Assembly: GCF_036021035.1 (NCBI RefSeq)
Contig: NZ_CP107930.1
Span: 2,170,001-2,234,000 of the forward strand
Length of the DNA stretch: 64,000 nucleotides
Source of the DNA: Kineococcus sp. NBC_00420
Lineage (GTDB): Bacteria; Actinomycetota; Actinomycetes; Actinomycetales; Kineococcaceae
Direction of reading: 5' to 3'
A program made the translations under genes and the position numbers. The notes beneath the pieces are model-generated. The model saw nothing but the letters and a program-made list of their open reading frames with translations, searched no databases and was not told the origin of the DNA. The first letter of the stretch is position 1. Each line of letters opens with the position of its first letter. Below, piece by piece: positions 35,273 through 44,383 of the stretch.

Positions 35273-35994
35273 CGGAGCACCCGGTCGTCGATCCCGAGTT
35301 CGGGTGCGGCCTCCCCGACGTCCGGGGCGAGGGAACGCACCTCGGTGTGCAGTTCCTCCATCCGGCGGTCCATCTGCTCGGCGACCGCCGCGGCCTCGGT
35401 GAGGCTCGCGGCCAGGTGACCGGGGACCTCGCCGTCGTACTTGTAGTAGATCTTGTGCTCCAGGCTGGCCCAGAAGTCCATGGCGATCGTCCGGATCTGG
35501 ACCTCCACCGTCACCGGGACGGGGCCGTCGGAGAGGAACACCGGGATCTCGACGATGGCGTGCAGGCTCTTGTAGCCGTTGGGTTTCGGGTGCGCGATGT
35601 AGTCCTTGACGGCCAGGACGCGGATGTCCGCCTGTCCCGTGAGGATCTCGAGCATCCGGTACGTGTCGGCGATGAAGCTGCAGGTGATGCGGACCCCCGC
35701 GATGTCGGTGATGTGTTCGCGGATGGTCTCGAACGACGGGTCCAGCCCACGGCGGACGACCTTCTCGAGGATGCTCGTCGGGGACTTCACCCGGGACGTC
35801 ACGTGCTCGATGGGGTTGTAGCGGTGCAGGTGGGTGAACTCCTCGCGCAGGATCGAGACCTTCGTCAGCACCTCGTCGACGGCGAAGCGGTAGGCCATCA
35901 TGAACCGGACGAAGTCCTCACGGACGCGACGGAACGCCTCGAGATCGGCTGCACCGTAGGAGTTCTCTCCCGTCTCCACGGACACCACGCCCAT
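35236..35994 (-). CDS. Small alarmone synthetase (RelA/SpoT synthetase domain only)
   Basis: 252 residues with a synthetase domain but no hydrolase or TGS/ACT domain, as in RelQ/RelP proteins. Motifs: HVTSRVKSPTSILEKVVRRG, ITDIAGVRITCSFIADTYR, VKDYIAHPKPNGYKSLHAIVE, and TVEVQIRTIAMDFWASLEHKIYYKY with the catalytic Glu. It would make (p)ppGpp from GTP/GDP and ATP. ATG 35994 lies a short way after a G-rich ribosome site. Convergent with the exporter ATPase. Confidence 0.93.
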   Translation of the reverse strand: MGVVSVETGENSYGAADLEAFRRVREDFVRFMMAYRFAVDEVLTKVSILREEFTHLHRYNPIEHVTSRVKSPTSILEKVVRRGLDPSFETIREHITDIAGVRITCSFIADTYRMLEILTGQADIRVLAVKDYIAHPKPNGYKSLHAIVEIPVFLSDGPVPVTVEVQIRTIAMDFWASLEHKIYYKYDGEVPGHLAASLTEAAAVAEQMDRRMEELHTEVRSLAPDVGEAAPELGIDDRVLRQLLALSGGTPA

Positions 35995-36062
35995 CGCGCA
36001 CCTCACCTCTCCACCGTCGGGGCCTGCCCTGTGAACGCGCTGCGGCACGTCGTGGTTCCGGA

Positions 36063-36383
36063 TCAGGTGGGCAGGTCGGCCGCCAGGGCCACAGCGCCCG
36101 CCGCGATCCCCTGCAGGGCGGCGAGGTGCGCGGCGAGCTTCGCGCGCCCTTCTCCCGTCAACGAGACCCAGGTGCGCGGTCGTTTGCCGACGAAGCCCTT
36201 GCGGACCGTGACGTGGCCGGTCTCCTCCAGACCGGACAGGGTCCGGGACAGCGCGGAGTCGGTGAGTTCCAGCCGGTCGCGGACGGTCTTGAAGTCCGCC
36301 TCGACGCAGCCGGAGAGGAAGGCGACGACGGCGAGCTTCGTCGGGTGCTGGACCGCGGGGTCGAGGGCCGGTTCGACGCTCAC
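36063..36383 (-). CDS. Winged-helix transcriptional regulator (MarR/HTH_27-like)
   Basis: 106 residues, single winged helix: HPTKLAVVAFLSGCVEADFKTVRDRLELTDSALSRTLSGLEETGHVTVRKGFVGKRPRTWVSLTGEGR. Such small regulators are commonly paired with a membrane protein, as here: GTG 36383 overlaps the stop of the upstream membrane-protein gene by 4 bp. Likely autoregulates that two-gene unit. Start chosen by the overlap. Confidence 0.85.
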   Translation of the reverse strand: MSVEPALDPAVQHPTKLAVVAFLSGCVEADFKTVRDRLELTDSALSRTLSGLEETGHVTVRKGFVGKRPRTWVSLTGEGRAKLAAHLAALQGIAAGAVALAADLPT

Positions 36384-36784
36384 GCCCGCCCCGTCCGGGA
36401 GAACTGCCACCAGGCGGTCGCGCCGAACCCCAGTCCCAGCAGGAGCAGACCGGAGCCCTGGTCGACCGCGAAGACGACCATCGACACCAGCAGGACCACC
36501 CCGCTGACCAGGTGCTGGCGGGGTCCCTGGCGGACCCGGGGGCGCAGGCCACCACGGGAGGCCGTGAACCCCACCGCGACCAGGAACGCCACGATCAGGA
36601 CGAACCCGGGGACGGCCCAGCGCCAGTCCGTCGTCCAGGCGGTGACGGCCAGCAGGGCGAAGCCGGCGCTGTAGGCGAGGGCCATCGCCGGCGGCAGCCA
36701 GCGCGGCAGCGGGGCCGGTCGGGCGGCGGCGAGGGCGGTGGAGACGGTCTGCAGGTCGGCCTGGGCACGGTCGGCGGAGGTCAT
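36380..36784 (-). CDS. Small membrane protein, unknown function
   Basis: 134 residues with four predicted helices (about 32-50, 55-75, 92-108, 111-127) after a polar N terminus. No conserved catalytic motif. Located directly upstream of and overlapping a winged-helix regulator gene, a pairing common in actinobacteria. ATG 36784. Confidence 0.75.
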   Translation of the reverse strand: MTSADRAQADLQTVSTALAAARPAPLPRWLPPAMALAYSAGFALLAVTAWTTDWRWAVPGFVLIVAFLVAVGFTASRGGLRPRVRQGPRQHLVSGVVLLVSMVVFAVDQGSGLLLLGLGFGATAWWQFSRTGRA

Positions 36785-36848
36785 GCCTCAGTTCTACCGG
36801 AGTACTTTCCAGACGCGCAAGTACTCCTGCGTCGCGAGGTACTTCGCG

Positions 36849-37130
36849 TCAGAGCCGGTCCTTGGCCCGTCCGAGCACGGGGGTCCAGCCGGCCACGGTC
36901 CGGCCCGCCACGATCCGCCCGTCCACGAAGAACGGATCGGCGTCCAGGGTCGCCTCGACGTCCGCGGCGGTCGCGGCCTCGAACACGAGGAACGCGCCCT
37001 CGGCGTCGGTCGGACCGGACAGGACGAGGGCGTCGCCCAGCGAGGCGAGCCACTCGCGGTGGGTGGGGCGGACGGCGTCGCGGGCGGCGACGTCCGGGGA
37101 GTAGGCGTAGGTCACGACGAAGAAGGACAT
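36849..37130 (-). CDS. YciI-family protein
   Basis: 93 residues. MSFFVVTYAYSPD, RPTHREWLASLGDALVLSGPTDAEGAFLVFEAATAADVEATLDADPFFVDGRI is the YciI (ferredoxin-like alpha+beta) pattern, including the conserved His and the DPF motif. Function unknown. ATG 37130 lies 7 nt after TAGCGT inside the end of the upstream gene, so it may have its own leaderless promoter. Overlaps that gene by 19 bp. Confidence 0.88.
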   Translation of the reverse strand: MSFFVVTYAYSPDVAARDAVRPTHREWLASLGDALVLSGPTDAEGAFLVFEAATAADVEATLDADPFFVDGRIVAGRTVAGWTPVLGRAKDRL

Positions 37131-37756
37131 GGCCCGGACGCTACCGGGACGATCCTCGCCGGCGTCGCGGCGACGGTGGTCAGCCGCGGCACGAAGAACC
37201 CCACGAGCGGTCCGACCCCCAGCGCGAACGCCACCGTGCCGACCCCGACGTTGCCGCCCAGGACCCAGCCGACCACCAGGACCGACACCTCGACGATCGC
37301 CCGGGCCAGCCAGAGGGGCAGACCGGTCCGCCGGTGCAGGCCGGTCATCAGCCCGTCCCGCGGCCCCGGCCCGAAACCCGCCCCGAGGTAGAGCCCGCTC
37401 GCGACCGCCAGCAGCGCCAGACCGACCGCGAACAACGGGATCCGGACGAGCAGCGCGTGCGGCGCGGGGAGCAGGTCGACCGTCGCCTCGATCGCCGTCC
37501 CCACGAGCAGGACGTTCAGCACGGTCCCCACTCCTGGTCTCTGCCGCAACGGGATCCACAGCACCAGGACGGCGAGCCCGATGAGGTTCGCGAGCCAGCC
37601 CAGGCCAATCCCGGTGTGTCGCGAGACCCCCTGCGCGAAGACCGTCCACGGCCCGACCCCGATCCCGGCGAGGACCATCAGCCCCTCGGCCACGCCGTAG
37701 AGGCCGAGGCCGACGAGGAGACGGGCGATGCGGGCACCGAGCACTGGACTTCTCAC
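37112..37756 (-). CDS. YczE/YitT-type membrane protein
   Basis: 214 residues, about five helices. GLYGVAEGLMVLAGIGVGPWTVFAQGVSRHTGIGLG and GAGFGPGPRDGLMTGLHRRTGLP are the paired repeats of the YczE family. Divergently transcribed from a MocR-type regulator, an arrangement known for ycxD-yczE. The role is unknown; transport of a ligand sensed by MocR is one idea. Start GTG 37756, with a second GTG four codons in. Confidence 0.85.
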   Translation of the reverse strand: MRSPVLGARIARLLVGLGLYGVAEGLMVLAGIGVGPWTVFAQGVSRHTGIGLGWLANLIGLAVLVLWIPLRQRPGVGTVLNVLLVGTAIEATVDLLPAPHALLVRIPLFAVGLALLAVASGLYLGAGFGPGPRDGLMTGLHRRTGLPLWLARAIVEVSVLVVGWVLGGNVGVGTVAFALGVGPLVGFFVPRLTTVAATPARIVPVASGPCPSSS

Positions 37757-37760
37757 AGCA

Positions 37761-37804
37761 CGGATTGGACCGTACTCAACTCTCGCCCCGACAGTGCCAA
37801 TCCG
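37761..37804. promoter_or_regulatory. Candidate MocR operator
   Basis: Perfect 8-bp inverted repeat CGGATTGG/CCAATCCG (37761-37768, 37797-37804) with a 28-bp spacer, in the 62-bp gap between the divergent yczE-like and mocR-like genes. It includes TACGGT (minus) and lies just before TACCGT (37807-37812), which is 6 nt before the mocR GTG. Confidence 0.6.
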
Positions 37805-37818
37805 GCTACCGTGGACTG

Positions 37819-39234
37819 GTGCCCAGCCTGTCCGCGTCCACCCTCGGCCACCTCCTCGGCGACTGGCGCGACACCGGCTCGGCCCTGCGGGCGCTCGCCG
37901 AGCGGATCCGGTTGCTGCTGCTGGACGGGCGCATCACCTCGGGCACCCGGTTGCCCGCCGAGCGTGAGCTCGCCGCCGTCCTCGCGCTCAGCCGGACGAC
38001 CGTCGCCGCGGCCTACGCGCACCTGCGCGAGACCGGGTACGTCACCAGCGTGCGAGGTTCCGGCAGCGTGATCGCCCTCCCCGCCGTCACACCCCCGGGG
38101 GACGCCCGACCCGCCCACGTCGAGATCGACCTGACCCGGGCGGCCCTGCCCGCCGCCACCACCGTCCTCGACCTCTCCCGGCAAGCGGTCGAGGACCTGC
38201 CCCGCTACCTCTCCGGAGTCGGCTACGACCTCGTCGGCCTCCCGGAACTACGCACGCAGCTCGCCCTGCGCTACACCGCGCGAGGTCTGGCGACGCGGCC
38301 GGACGAGGTCCTCGTGACCCTCGGCGCCCAGCACGCCGTCGGCCTGCTGGCCCGGGCCCTGACCTCCCCCGGGGACCGGGTGCTGGTCGAGTCCCCGGGG
38401 TACCCCCACGCCCTGGACGCCGTCCGCGCCGTGGGGGGTCGTCCGGTCGCCGTCCCCGTGGCACCGACGACCGCCACGTCGCCGGGAGGCTGGGACCAGG
38501 AGTCGCTCGAGGAGGCCTTCGCCCGCACCCGCCCCGCGCTCGGGTACCTGATGCCGGGGTTCCACAACCCCACCGGCTCGGTGATGCCCGCCGCGCAGCG
38601 CCGGCGGGTCTGCGAACTCGCCCGCCGCTACGGGACCCGGCTCGTCGTCGACGAGACCACCAACGACCTCGCGATCGACGGGGAGGTCCCGCCCCCGTTC
38701 CCCTCCGACGTGATCCACGTCGGCTCGGCGGCCAAGACCCTCTGGGGTGGCCTGCGGATCGGCTGGATCCGGGCCGACGCCGCCACCGTCCGCCGCCTCG
38801 CCGAACGTCGCTCCCCGTGGGAACTCGGGACCCCGGTCCTCGACCAGCTCGTCGTCGCCCGGGCCCTGCCGGACCTCGACGCGGTCCTGGCCGCACGGGG
38901 CGTCGAACTCCGGGCCCGCCGCGACGCCCTCCTCTCGGAGGTCGGCGACCGGTTGCCCGAGTGGGAACTCCCCGTCGTGCCGGGTGGCCTGGCGTTGTGG
39001 GTGCACCTCGGCCGCGCGCTCAGCTCGCCGTTGGCGGTCGCCGCGCGCCGCTACGGCGTGCACGTCACCGCGGGCCCGCGCTTCGGGGTGGACGGCGCGT
39101 TCGAGCGCTACCTGCGGCTGCCGTTCGGGGCCGACCCGGAGACCCTGCGCGAGGCGGTGGCCAGGCTCGCGCACGCCTGGAACGACGTCCGGGCGACGGC
39201 CCCCTCGCCGTCGCCCTTCGCCGTCCTCGTCTGA
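37819..39234 (+). CDS. MocR/GabR-type regulator (GntR HTH fused to aminotransferase domain)
   Basis: 471 residues. An N-terminal GntR winged helix (about 18-85: LAERIRLLLLDGRITSGTRLPAERELAAVLALSRTTVAAAYAHLRETG) is joined to a class I aminotransferase-like domain with LMPGFHNPTG, VDETTNDLAI and the PLP-lysine region GSAAKTLWGGLRIGW. MocR proteins use bound PLP as a sensor. GTG 37819 follows TACCGT by 6 nt, so it is probably leaderless. Divergent from a YczE-like gene, the likely target. Confidence 0.92.
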   Translation: MPSLSASTLGHLLGDWRDTGSALRALAERIRLLLLDGRITSGTRLPAERELAAVLALSRTTVAAAYAHLRETGYVTSVRGSGSVIALPAVTPPGDARPAHVEIDLTRAALPAATTVLDLSRQAVEDLPRYLSGVGYDLVGLPELRTQLALRYTARGLATRPDEVLVTLGAQHAVGLLARALTSPGDRVLVESPGYPHALDAVRAVGGRPVAVPVAPTTATSPGGWDQESLEEAFARTRPALGYLMPGFHNPTGSVMPAAQRRRVCELARRYGTRLVVDETTNDLAIDGEVPPPFPSDVIHVGSAAKTLWGGLRIGWIRADAATVRRLAERRSPWELGTPVLDQLVVARALPDLDAVLAARGVELRARRDALLSEVGDRLPEWELPVVPGGLALWVHLGRALSSPLAVAARRYGVHVTAGPRFGVDGAFERYLRLPFGADPETLREAVARLAHAWNDVRATAPSPSPFAVLV

Positions 39235-39240
39235 CGCCTC

Positions 39241-39264
39241 TCAGCCCTTGACTCAGCCCTTGAC
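39241..39264. repeat. 12-bp tandem duplication covering the permease stop
   Basis: TCAGCCCTTGAC occurs twice head to tail. On the minus strand this reads GTC AAG GGC TGA twice, so the last three codons and stop of the permease gene are duplicated, leaving a second VKG-stop just after the true end. Confidence 0.9.
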
Positions 39265-40170
39265 CGCCCCCGAGGCGAGGCCGGCGACGTAGAACCGTTG
39301 CAGGGCGACGTAGAGGATCACGCACGGAACCATCGCGACCACCGCACCCGCGACGAGGTACCCGAAGTTCACCGCGCCGTAGGCCCCGGCCTGCAGGTTC
39401 ACCAGCGACAGCGGCAGCGTGTAGAGCTTGTCGTCGGTGAGGAACGTCAGGGCCCCGAGGAACTCCGTCCAACTGGCCAGGAACGCGAAGAGCGCACTCG
39501 TCGCCATCCCGGGGACGAGCATGGGGCGCAGCACCGACACCAGCGCGCGCATGGTCCCGGCGCCGTCGACGCGGGCGGAGTCCTCGATCTCGGCCGGGAT
39601 GTTCTCGAACGCGTTCCGCATCACGAACACCCCGAACGGCAGGTTGACCGTCGAGTAGAACAGCACCAGCCCCAGGCGGGAGTCCGTGAGACCCATGGCG
39701 TTCATCTGCAGGTAGAGCGGGGTGATGATGGCCTGGAAGGGCACCATCATCGTCACCACGATCAACCCGAACAGGACGTTGCGACCACGGAAGTGGAACC
39801 GGCCGAACCCGTAGCCGGCCAGCGTGGCCAGGACCGCGGTCAGCACCGCCGTGCAGACCGAGACGACCAGGCTGTTGGCGACGGCGCGGACGATGTCGGC
39901 GTCGCCGGTGAACAGCGCCTTGAAGTTCTCGGTCGTGAACTGCGTCAGGGCGGACAGCGTCGGGGTGGCCGAGACGATCGCGTCGTTGCTCTGGAACGAC
40001 CGCAGGATCGACCACAGCAACGGCACCAGGAACACCAGGGCCGCAAGGGTTCCGCCGAGCCAGTACAGGGTGAGCTTCGTACGGGTCTCGGCCCGCCCGT
40101 TCACCGGGGCCCGACCGGTCGAGCGGACCTTCAGCTCCCCACCGGGTTTCGTCGTGGTCAGGGTCGCCAT
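39253..40170 (-). CDS. Sugar ABC transporter permease, MalG type (CUT1)
   Basis: 305 residues. After a polar tail, helix 1 is TLYWLGGTLAALVFLVPLLWSILRSF. The EAA loop is IEDSARVDGAGTMRALVSVLRP and the C terminus is FYVAGLASGAVKG, typical of MalG. ATG 40170 starts 3 bp after the MalF-type stop. Last gene of the GH127-linked importer operon; ends against the convergent mocR gene. Confidence 0.93.
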   Translation of the reverse strand: MATLTTTKPGGELKVRSTGRAPVNGRAETRTKLTLYWLGGTLAALVFLVPLLWSILRSFQSNDAIVSATPTLSALTQFTTENFKALFTGDADIVRAVANSLVVSVCTAVLTAVLATLAGYGFGRFHFRGRNVLFGLIVVTMMVPFQAIITPLYLQMNAMGLTDSRLGLVLFYSTVNLPFGVFVMRNAFENIPAEIEDSARVDGAGTMRALVSVLRPMLVPGMATSALFAFLASWTEFLGALTFLTDDKLYTLPLSLVNLQAGAYGAVNFGYLVAGAVVAMVPCVILYVALQRFYVAGLASGAVKG

Positions 40171-40172
40171 CG

Positions 40173-41081
40173 TCAGGCCTTCTCTCGCAACAGGCGGAAC
40201 TGGGCCGCGGTGACCAGGCCGATGACCACGACGAGGACGATCGACAACGCCGACGCCGCGCCGAGCTGCAGCTGGACGAAACCGCGCTGGTAGACGTACA
40301 TGACGACGCTCTGGGTGTCCGTCCCCGGACCACCACGGGTGAGGATGTAGAACTGGGTGAACGCCAGCAGGGAGCCGATGACGGAGATGACCAGGCTCAT
40401 CGCGATGGTGCGGCGGAGCATCGGGATGGTGATGTCCCGTTCCCGTTGCCACCAGCTCGCCCCGTCCATCTCGGCCGACTCGTAGACGTCGCGCGGGATC
40501 CCCTGCATGCCGCCCATGAGCAGGACCATGGTGAGACCGGAGACGGCCCACACGATCATCACGCAGATCAGGCCCGTCGCGAGCGGGCCGTCGGCCAGCC
40601 ACGCCGTCGTCCCGTCGGTGACCCCGAGGGCCTTGAGGACGATGTTCACCGCCCCCGAGCTCGGCTGCGCCTCGAGCACCATGAGGAAGCTCAGGGTCGT
40701 CAGGCCGATGACGTAGGGGATGAAGAAGACGGTGCGGAACACCGTCGAGAACCGGCGGTTGCTGCGCACCACGACGGCCAGGACGTAGCCCAGCACGAGG
40801 ATCGGGATCGTGACGATCGCGGTGTACAGGACGGTGTACCCGACGGACTTCCAGAACACCGGGTCCGAGGCCACGGCCGCGTAGTTGCCGAGACCGATGA
40901 AGTGGTAGGACCCGATCAGCGGCCAGTTCGTCAACGACATGTAGACCGCGAAGACGAGCGGCACCAGCACGAAGACGACGACGAAGGCCAGCGCCGGGAG
41001 GGTCAGCAGCACCCCGGTCAGGGGCGGGTGGGTGAGGGACTTCGGACGACGGTCGATCGGGGGTCTGGTCAGCGTGCTCAC
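40173..41081 (-). CDS. Sugar ABC transporter permease, MalF type (CUT1)
   Basis: 302 residues. Helix 1 LTGVLLTLPALAFVVVFVLVPLVFAVY, periplasmic loop NWPLIGSYHFIGLGNY, EAA loop YESAEMDGASWWQRERDITIP, and TRGGPGTDTQSVVMYVYQ all fit MalF/UgpA permeases. GTG 41081 overlaps the binding-protein stop by 4 bp (GTGA), which sets the start. Confidence 0.93.
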   Translation of the reverse strand: MSTLTRPPIDRRPKSLTHPPLTGVLLTLPALAFVVVFVLVPLVFAVYMSLTNWPLIGSYHFIGLGNYAAVASDPVFWKSVGYTVLYTAIVTIPILVLGYVLAVVVRSNRRFSTVFRTVFFIPYVIGLTTLSFLMVLEAQPSSGAVNIVLKALGVTDGTTAWLADGPLATGLICVMIVWAVSGLTMVLLMGGMQGIPRDVYESAEMDGASWWQRERDITIPMLRRTIAMSLVISVIGSLLAFTQFYILTRGGPGTDTQSVVMYVYQRGFVQLQLGAASALSIVLVVVIGLVTAAQFRLLREKA

Positions 41082-42391
41082 AATTGGGCCTGTTCCAGGA
41101 TGCGGTCGAAGTCCTTCTGCCCCTGCGCCAGCGCTCCGTCGAGGTCGTCGTCGAAGACGGCCCGGCGGAAGGCGGCGATCCAGGGCGAGTCCTGCTGGTT
41201 GAAGAGCAGGTTGTAGGCGAGCGTCGTCGGCGCGTAGGCGCCGGCGATCCCGTCGAGCGGGGCGACGGCCAACGGGAACTTCTCCCGGTACTCCGGCGTC
41301 GCGGCGTCGGAACGCACCGGGATGTAGCCCCCGGCCGGCAGGTTCTGCTGCTGCGGCACGTCGAGGGCGAACTTGGCGAACTCCCACGCCCCCGACGCGT
41401 TGGGCGCACCGCGGGGGATGCAGAGGTTGTCCCCGCCGGCGAACGTCGCCCGGCCCCCGTCCGGGCCGGGCAGCAGCACGACCCCGGTCTTGGCCTGCAT
41501 CTCGGGTGTGGCGTTCAGGACCGCCAAGGAGAAGTTCGACGGGAACATGCCGACCTTCCCGTCCCGGAAGTCGGCCCCCCAGCGGGAACCGTCGCCGGAG
41601 AAGTTCGCCTGCGGCATGAGCTTCTCCTTCCACATCGTCCGGTAGAAGTCGAAGGTCCGCCGGATCGCGTCGTTGCCCTCGATCGCCCCCTTCTGCGCCC
41701 CCACGTCGCCGACGATGTTCGGTTCGTCCGCGGCCCAGATGTGCGGCTGGACGACGAAACCGAGGATCCCCGCGGAGTTCCCCTCGACGGACCAGCCGTA
41801 GGTGCCGTCACCGAGATCGCCGATCGCACGGGCGGCCTCGAGCATCCCGTCGATGTCCTGGGTGTGCTCCAGCGGGTCGAGGCCGACCTTCTCGAACAGT
41901 TCGGTGTTGTAGAACACCGCGGAGTTGTCCGCGATGTAGGGGATCCCGTAGTTCTTGTCGTTCCGAACGGCCAACCGGAGCTGACCGGGGTTGAGCTGGT
42001 CCGCGAAGCCGAGCTGCTGCACCAGCGGGGTCAGGTCGGTGAACGAGTCGCGGTAGATGAACAACATCGAGTTGATGTCGTCGATGTCGACGATGTCCGG
42101 CACGTTCCCGCCCCGGATGGCCGTGGCGAGCTTGGTGACGTACTGCCCGTCCAGGACCGGGGTGACCTCGACGGTCACCCGGTCCTGGGAGGCGTTGAAG
42201 GCATCGACGGTCTGCCGGACACCGACGACCGTCGCCGCCCGGCACCACAACCGCACGGTCCCGGTGGCGTTCTCACCGAAACCCGCGGCGGTGACGTCGG
42301 TTTCGGGCAGAGCGGACGCACAGGCCGGTAGCAAGGTTGCCAGCGCTGCGAGTCCGCCCAGTCCGAGCACGTTCCTGCGGTGGAGCTCCAT
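41078..42391 (-). CDS. Extracellular sugar-binding lipoprotein (SBP_bac_1)
   Basis: 437 residues. MELHRRNVLG start, hydrophobic stretch and lipobox LPAC with Cys24. Family features: VRLWCRAATVVGVRQTVDAFNASQDRVTVEV, GNVPDIVDID, FREKFP-type C-terminal lobe and GAWEFAKFALDVPQQQ. ATG 42391 has a near-perfect GGAGGTG site. Placed between the GH127 gene and its two permease genes, so arabinofuranosides are the probable ligand. Confidence 0.92.
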   Translation of the reverse strand: MELHRRNVLGLGGLAALATLLPACASALPETDVTAAGFGENATGTVRLWCRAATVVGVRQTVDAFNASQDRVTVEVTPVLDGQYVTKLATAIRGGNVPDIVDIDDINSMLFIYRDSFTDLTPLVQQLGFADQLNPGQLRLAVRNDKNYGIPYIADNSAVFYNTELFEKVGLDPLEHTQDIDGMLEAARAIGDLGDGTYGWSVEGNSAGILGFVVQPHIWAADEPNIVGDVGAQKGAIEGNDAIRRTFDFYRTMWKEKLMPQANFSGDGSRWGADFRDGKVGMFPSNFSLAVLNATPEMQAKTGVVLLPGPDGGRATFAGGDNLCIPRGAPNASGAWEFAKFALDVPQQQNLPAGGYIPVRSDAATPEYREKFPLAVAPLDGIAGAYAPTTLAYNLLFNQQDSPWIAAFRRAVFDDDLDGALAQGQKDFDRILEQAQL

Positions 42392-42417
42392 CGCACCTCC
42401 TCCAGGGTTCACGGGGA

Positions 42418-44364
42418 TCAGGCCCGTGGGAACCAGACCCGCATGGCACCGAGTTCACGGTTGGCCCACGCGTAGTACGGGATGGCCGGCACGAGGAGGG
42501 TCTCCTCGGCGGCTTCGGGGGCCGGGTCGTCCCCGGCCGGACGGTAGAGCGGGCCGCTGGCCGCGGCGAGGGCCACGTGCACGGGCAGCTGAAGGACGGT
42601 GACGCCCTCCAGCAGGTCGGCGCGGTGTTCCGACACCGCTCCGCGCAGCTCGGAGACGCGGACCCGCAGGTCGTCGGCGGGCAGGTCGGCCGGGAGGTCG
42701 GCCTGCTCGACCGCGTAGACGAGGGGGCCGCGTTCGACGACGACGGAACCACGGACGGAGTCGACCCGGGTGTCGGCCTCGACGACGCGGACCGTCATCG
42801 GCAGCACGAGTTCCACGACGTCACCGACGGCGAACTCGCGCTGGACGCGCAGGTACTCCCCCACCGTCACGGCGACGTCGGCACCGTTGACGGTCGCGGT
42901 GGCACCCTCGGCCCAGGCCGGCACGCGCAGGGCGAGTTCGAACTCGCCCGGGGTCGCGGTGACCTCGACGCGTACGGTGCCGTCCCAGGGGTAGTCGGTG
43001 GTGACGGCGAGCGTGGCTCCGGCCGCCTCGATCGTGCCGGTCGTGAACTGGTGGACCTGCACGCCCTGGGCCGAGCTGGTGGCCACGTAGGCGTCGAGGC
43101 TGGACAGCGTCCGCATGATGTTGGGCGGGCAGCAGGCGCAGTCGAACCACGCGCGTCGACCGTGGGTCGCGCTGCGTTCCTCCTCGGCGTGCGCACCGTG
43201 GCGCAACTGCAGCGCGTTGACGTAGAAGTACTCCGTCCCGGTGAGCGAGACCCCGGGCAGGAACGCGTTGTAGAGGGTGCGTTCGACGAGGTCGGCGTAG
43301 CGGGAGTCCCCCGTCGCCAGCAGCATCCGCCAGGTCCACTGGACGCTGCCGATCGCGGCGCAGGTCTCGGCGTAGGCCCGGTCCGGGCCGAGTTCGTAGT
43401 GGTCGCCGAACTGTTCGAAGTCCCAACGGGACCCGATGCCGCCGGTCACGTAGGTCTTCGAGGCGACCATCCCCTCCCACTGCGTGGTGAGGGCGGCGAG
43501 CAACCCGGCGTCGGAGGTCTCGGCCGCGACGTCGGCGGCACCGGCGGTGAAGTACACGGCGCGGACCGAGTGGCCCTCGGGCGAGGTCTGCTCGCGCACG
43601 GGGACGCGGTCGGAGAAGTACGTGGGTTCCTTGCCGTGCAGCCGCTCGATGATCCCCGTGCCGCGGGCGTCGACGAACCAGGTGGCGAGGTCGAGGTACT
43701 CCCGCTTCCCCGTCTCGCGGAAGAGTTCGACCAGGCCCATCTCGACGACGGGGTGGCCGTCGACCTCCTCCGTCTTGCCGGCGCCGAAGGTGGCGACGAG
43801 GTGGTCGGCCAGCTTCACGGCGACGTCGAGCAGGCGGGTCTCGCCGGTGCCGCGGTGGACGGCGACGGCGGCCTGGAAGAGGTGCCCGGCGCAGTAGTGC
43901 TCGTGGCTCCAGGGCAGGTCGACGTAGCGCTCGCCCTTCCCACGGACCTGCTGGACGGAGTCGAGGTAGCCGTCCTCGGCCTGCGCGGCGGCGGCGACGT
44001 CGCTGACCTCGCGGATCCAGGCGAGGATCTGCTCGTCCGCGCCGCGCCCGTACTCCCAGCCGGCGGCCTCGAGCCACTTGTAGACGTCGGAGTCCATGAA
44101 GATCGGACCCTTGACCTCGCCCTGCTCCGTTCCCGCGGCGATCCGCAGGTTGCGCAGGTTGCCGGCCGTCTCGAGCTTCTCGTAGCCCGTTCGGATGGCC
44201 TGGCGGCGGTTGGCCTCCTGGCGTTCGAACCAGAAGCCGCTGGTGATGCGCGAGGCGCCGAGCGGGACGGGGTGCAGGACGACGGCGGCGTCGGCCGTCG
44301 GCGCCGCGGGGGCGCCGGCGGTGCTGTTCACGGTCAGGTCGGGCCCAGCGGTCGTGCTGGTCAT
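42418..44364 (-). CDS. Beta-L-arabinofuranosidase, GH127 family
   Basis: 648 residues. The GH127 catalytic set known from HypBA1 is visible: YAETCAAIG (Glu and zinc-ligand Cys) and FDCACCPPNIMRTL (zinc-binding and nucleophile cysteines). The N-terminal region SRITSGFWFERQEANRR is typical, followed by an (alpha/alpha)6 barrel (DLPWSHEHYCAGHLFQAAVA) and two beta-sandwich domains. No signal peptide, so it acts on imported sugars. ATG 44364 with GGAGAG upstream. First gene of the operon with binding protein and two permeases; a LacI gene is divergent. Confidence 0.93.
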   Translation of the reverse strand: MTSTTAGPDLTVNSTAGAPAAPTADAAVVLHPVPLGASRITSGFWFERQEANRRQAIRTGYEKLETAGNLRNLRIAAGTEQGEVKGPIFMDSDVYKWLEAAGWEYGRGADEQILAWIREVSDVAAAAQAEDGYLDSVQQVRGKGERYVDLPWSHEHYCAGHLFQAAVAVHRGTGETRLLDVAVKLADHLVATFGAGKTEEVDGHPVVEMGLVELFRETGKREYLDLATWFVDARGTGIIERLHGKEPTYFSDRVPVREQTSPEGHSVRAVYFTAGAADVAAETSDAGLLAALTTQWEGMVASKTYVTGGIGSRWDFEQFGDHYELGPDRAYAETCAAIGSVQWTWRMLLATGDSRYADLVERTLYNAFLPGVSLTGTEYFYVNALQLRHGAHAEEERSATHGRRAWFDCACCPPNIMRTLSSLDAYVATSSAQGVQVHQFTTGTIEAAGATLAVTTDYPWDGTVRVEVTATPGEFELALRVPAWAEGATATVNGADVAVTVGEYLRVQREFAVGDVVELVLPMTVRVVEADTRVDSVRGSVVVERGPLVYAVEQADLPADLPADDLRVRVSELRGAVSEHRADLLEGVTVLQLPVHVALAAASGPLYRPAGDDPAPEAAEETLLVPAIPYYAWANRELGAMRVWFPRA

Positions 44365-44383
44365 CAGCTCTCCATCGAGTCTC

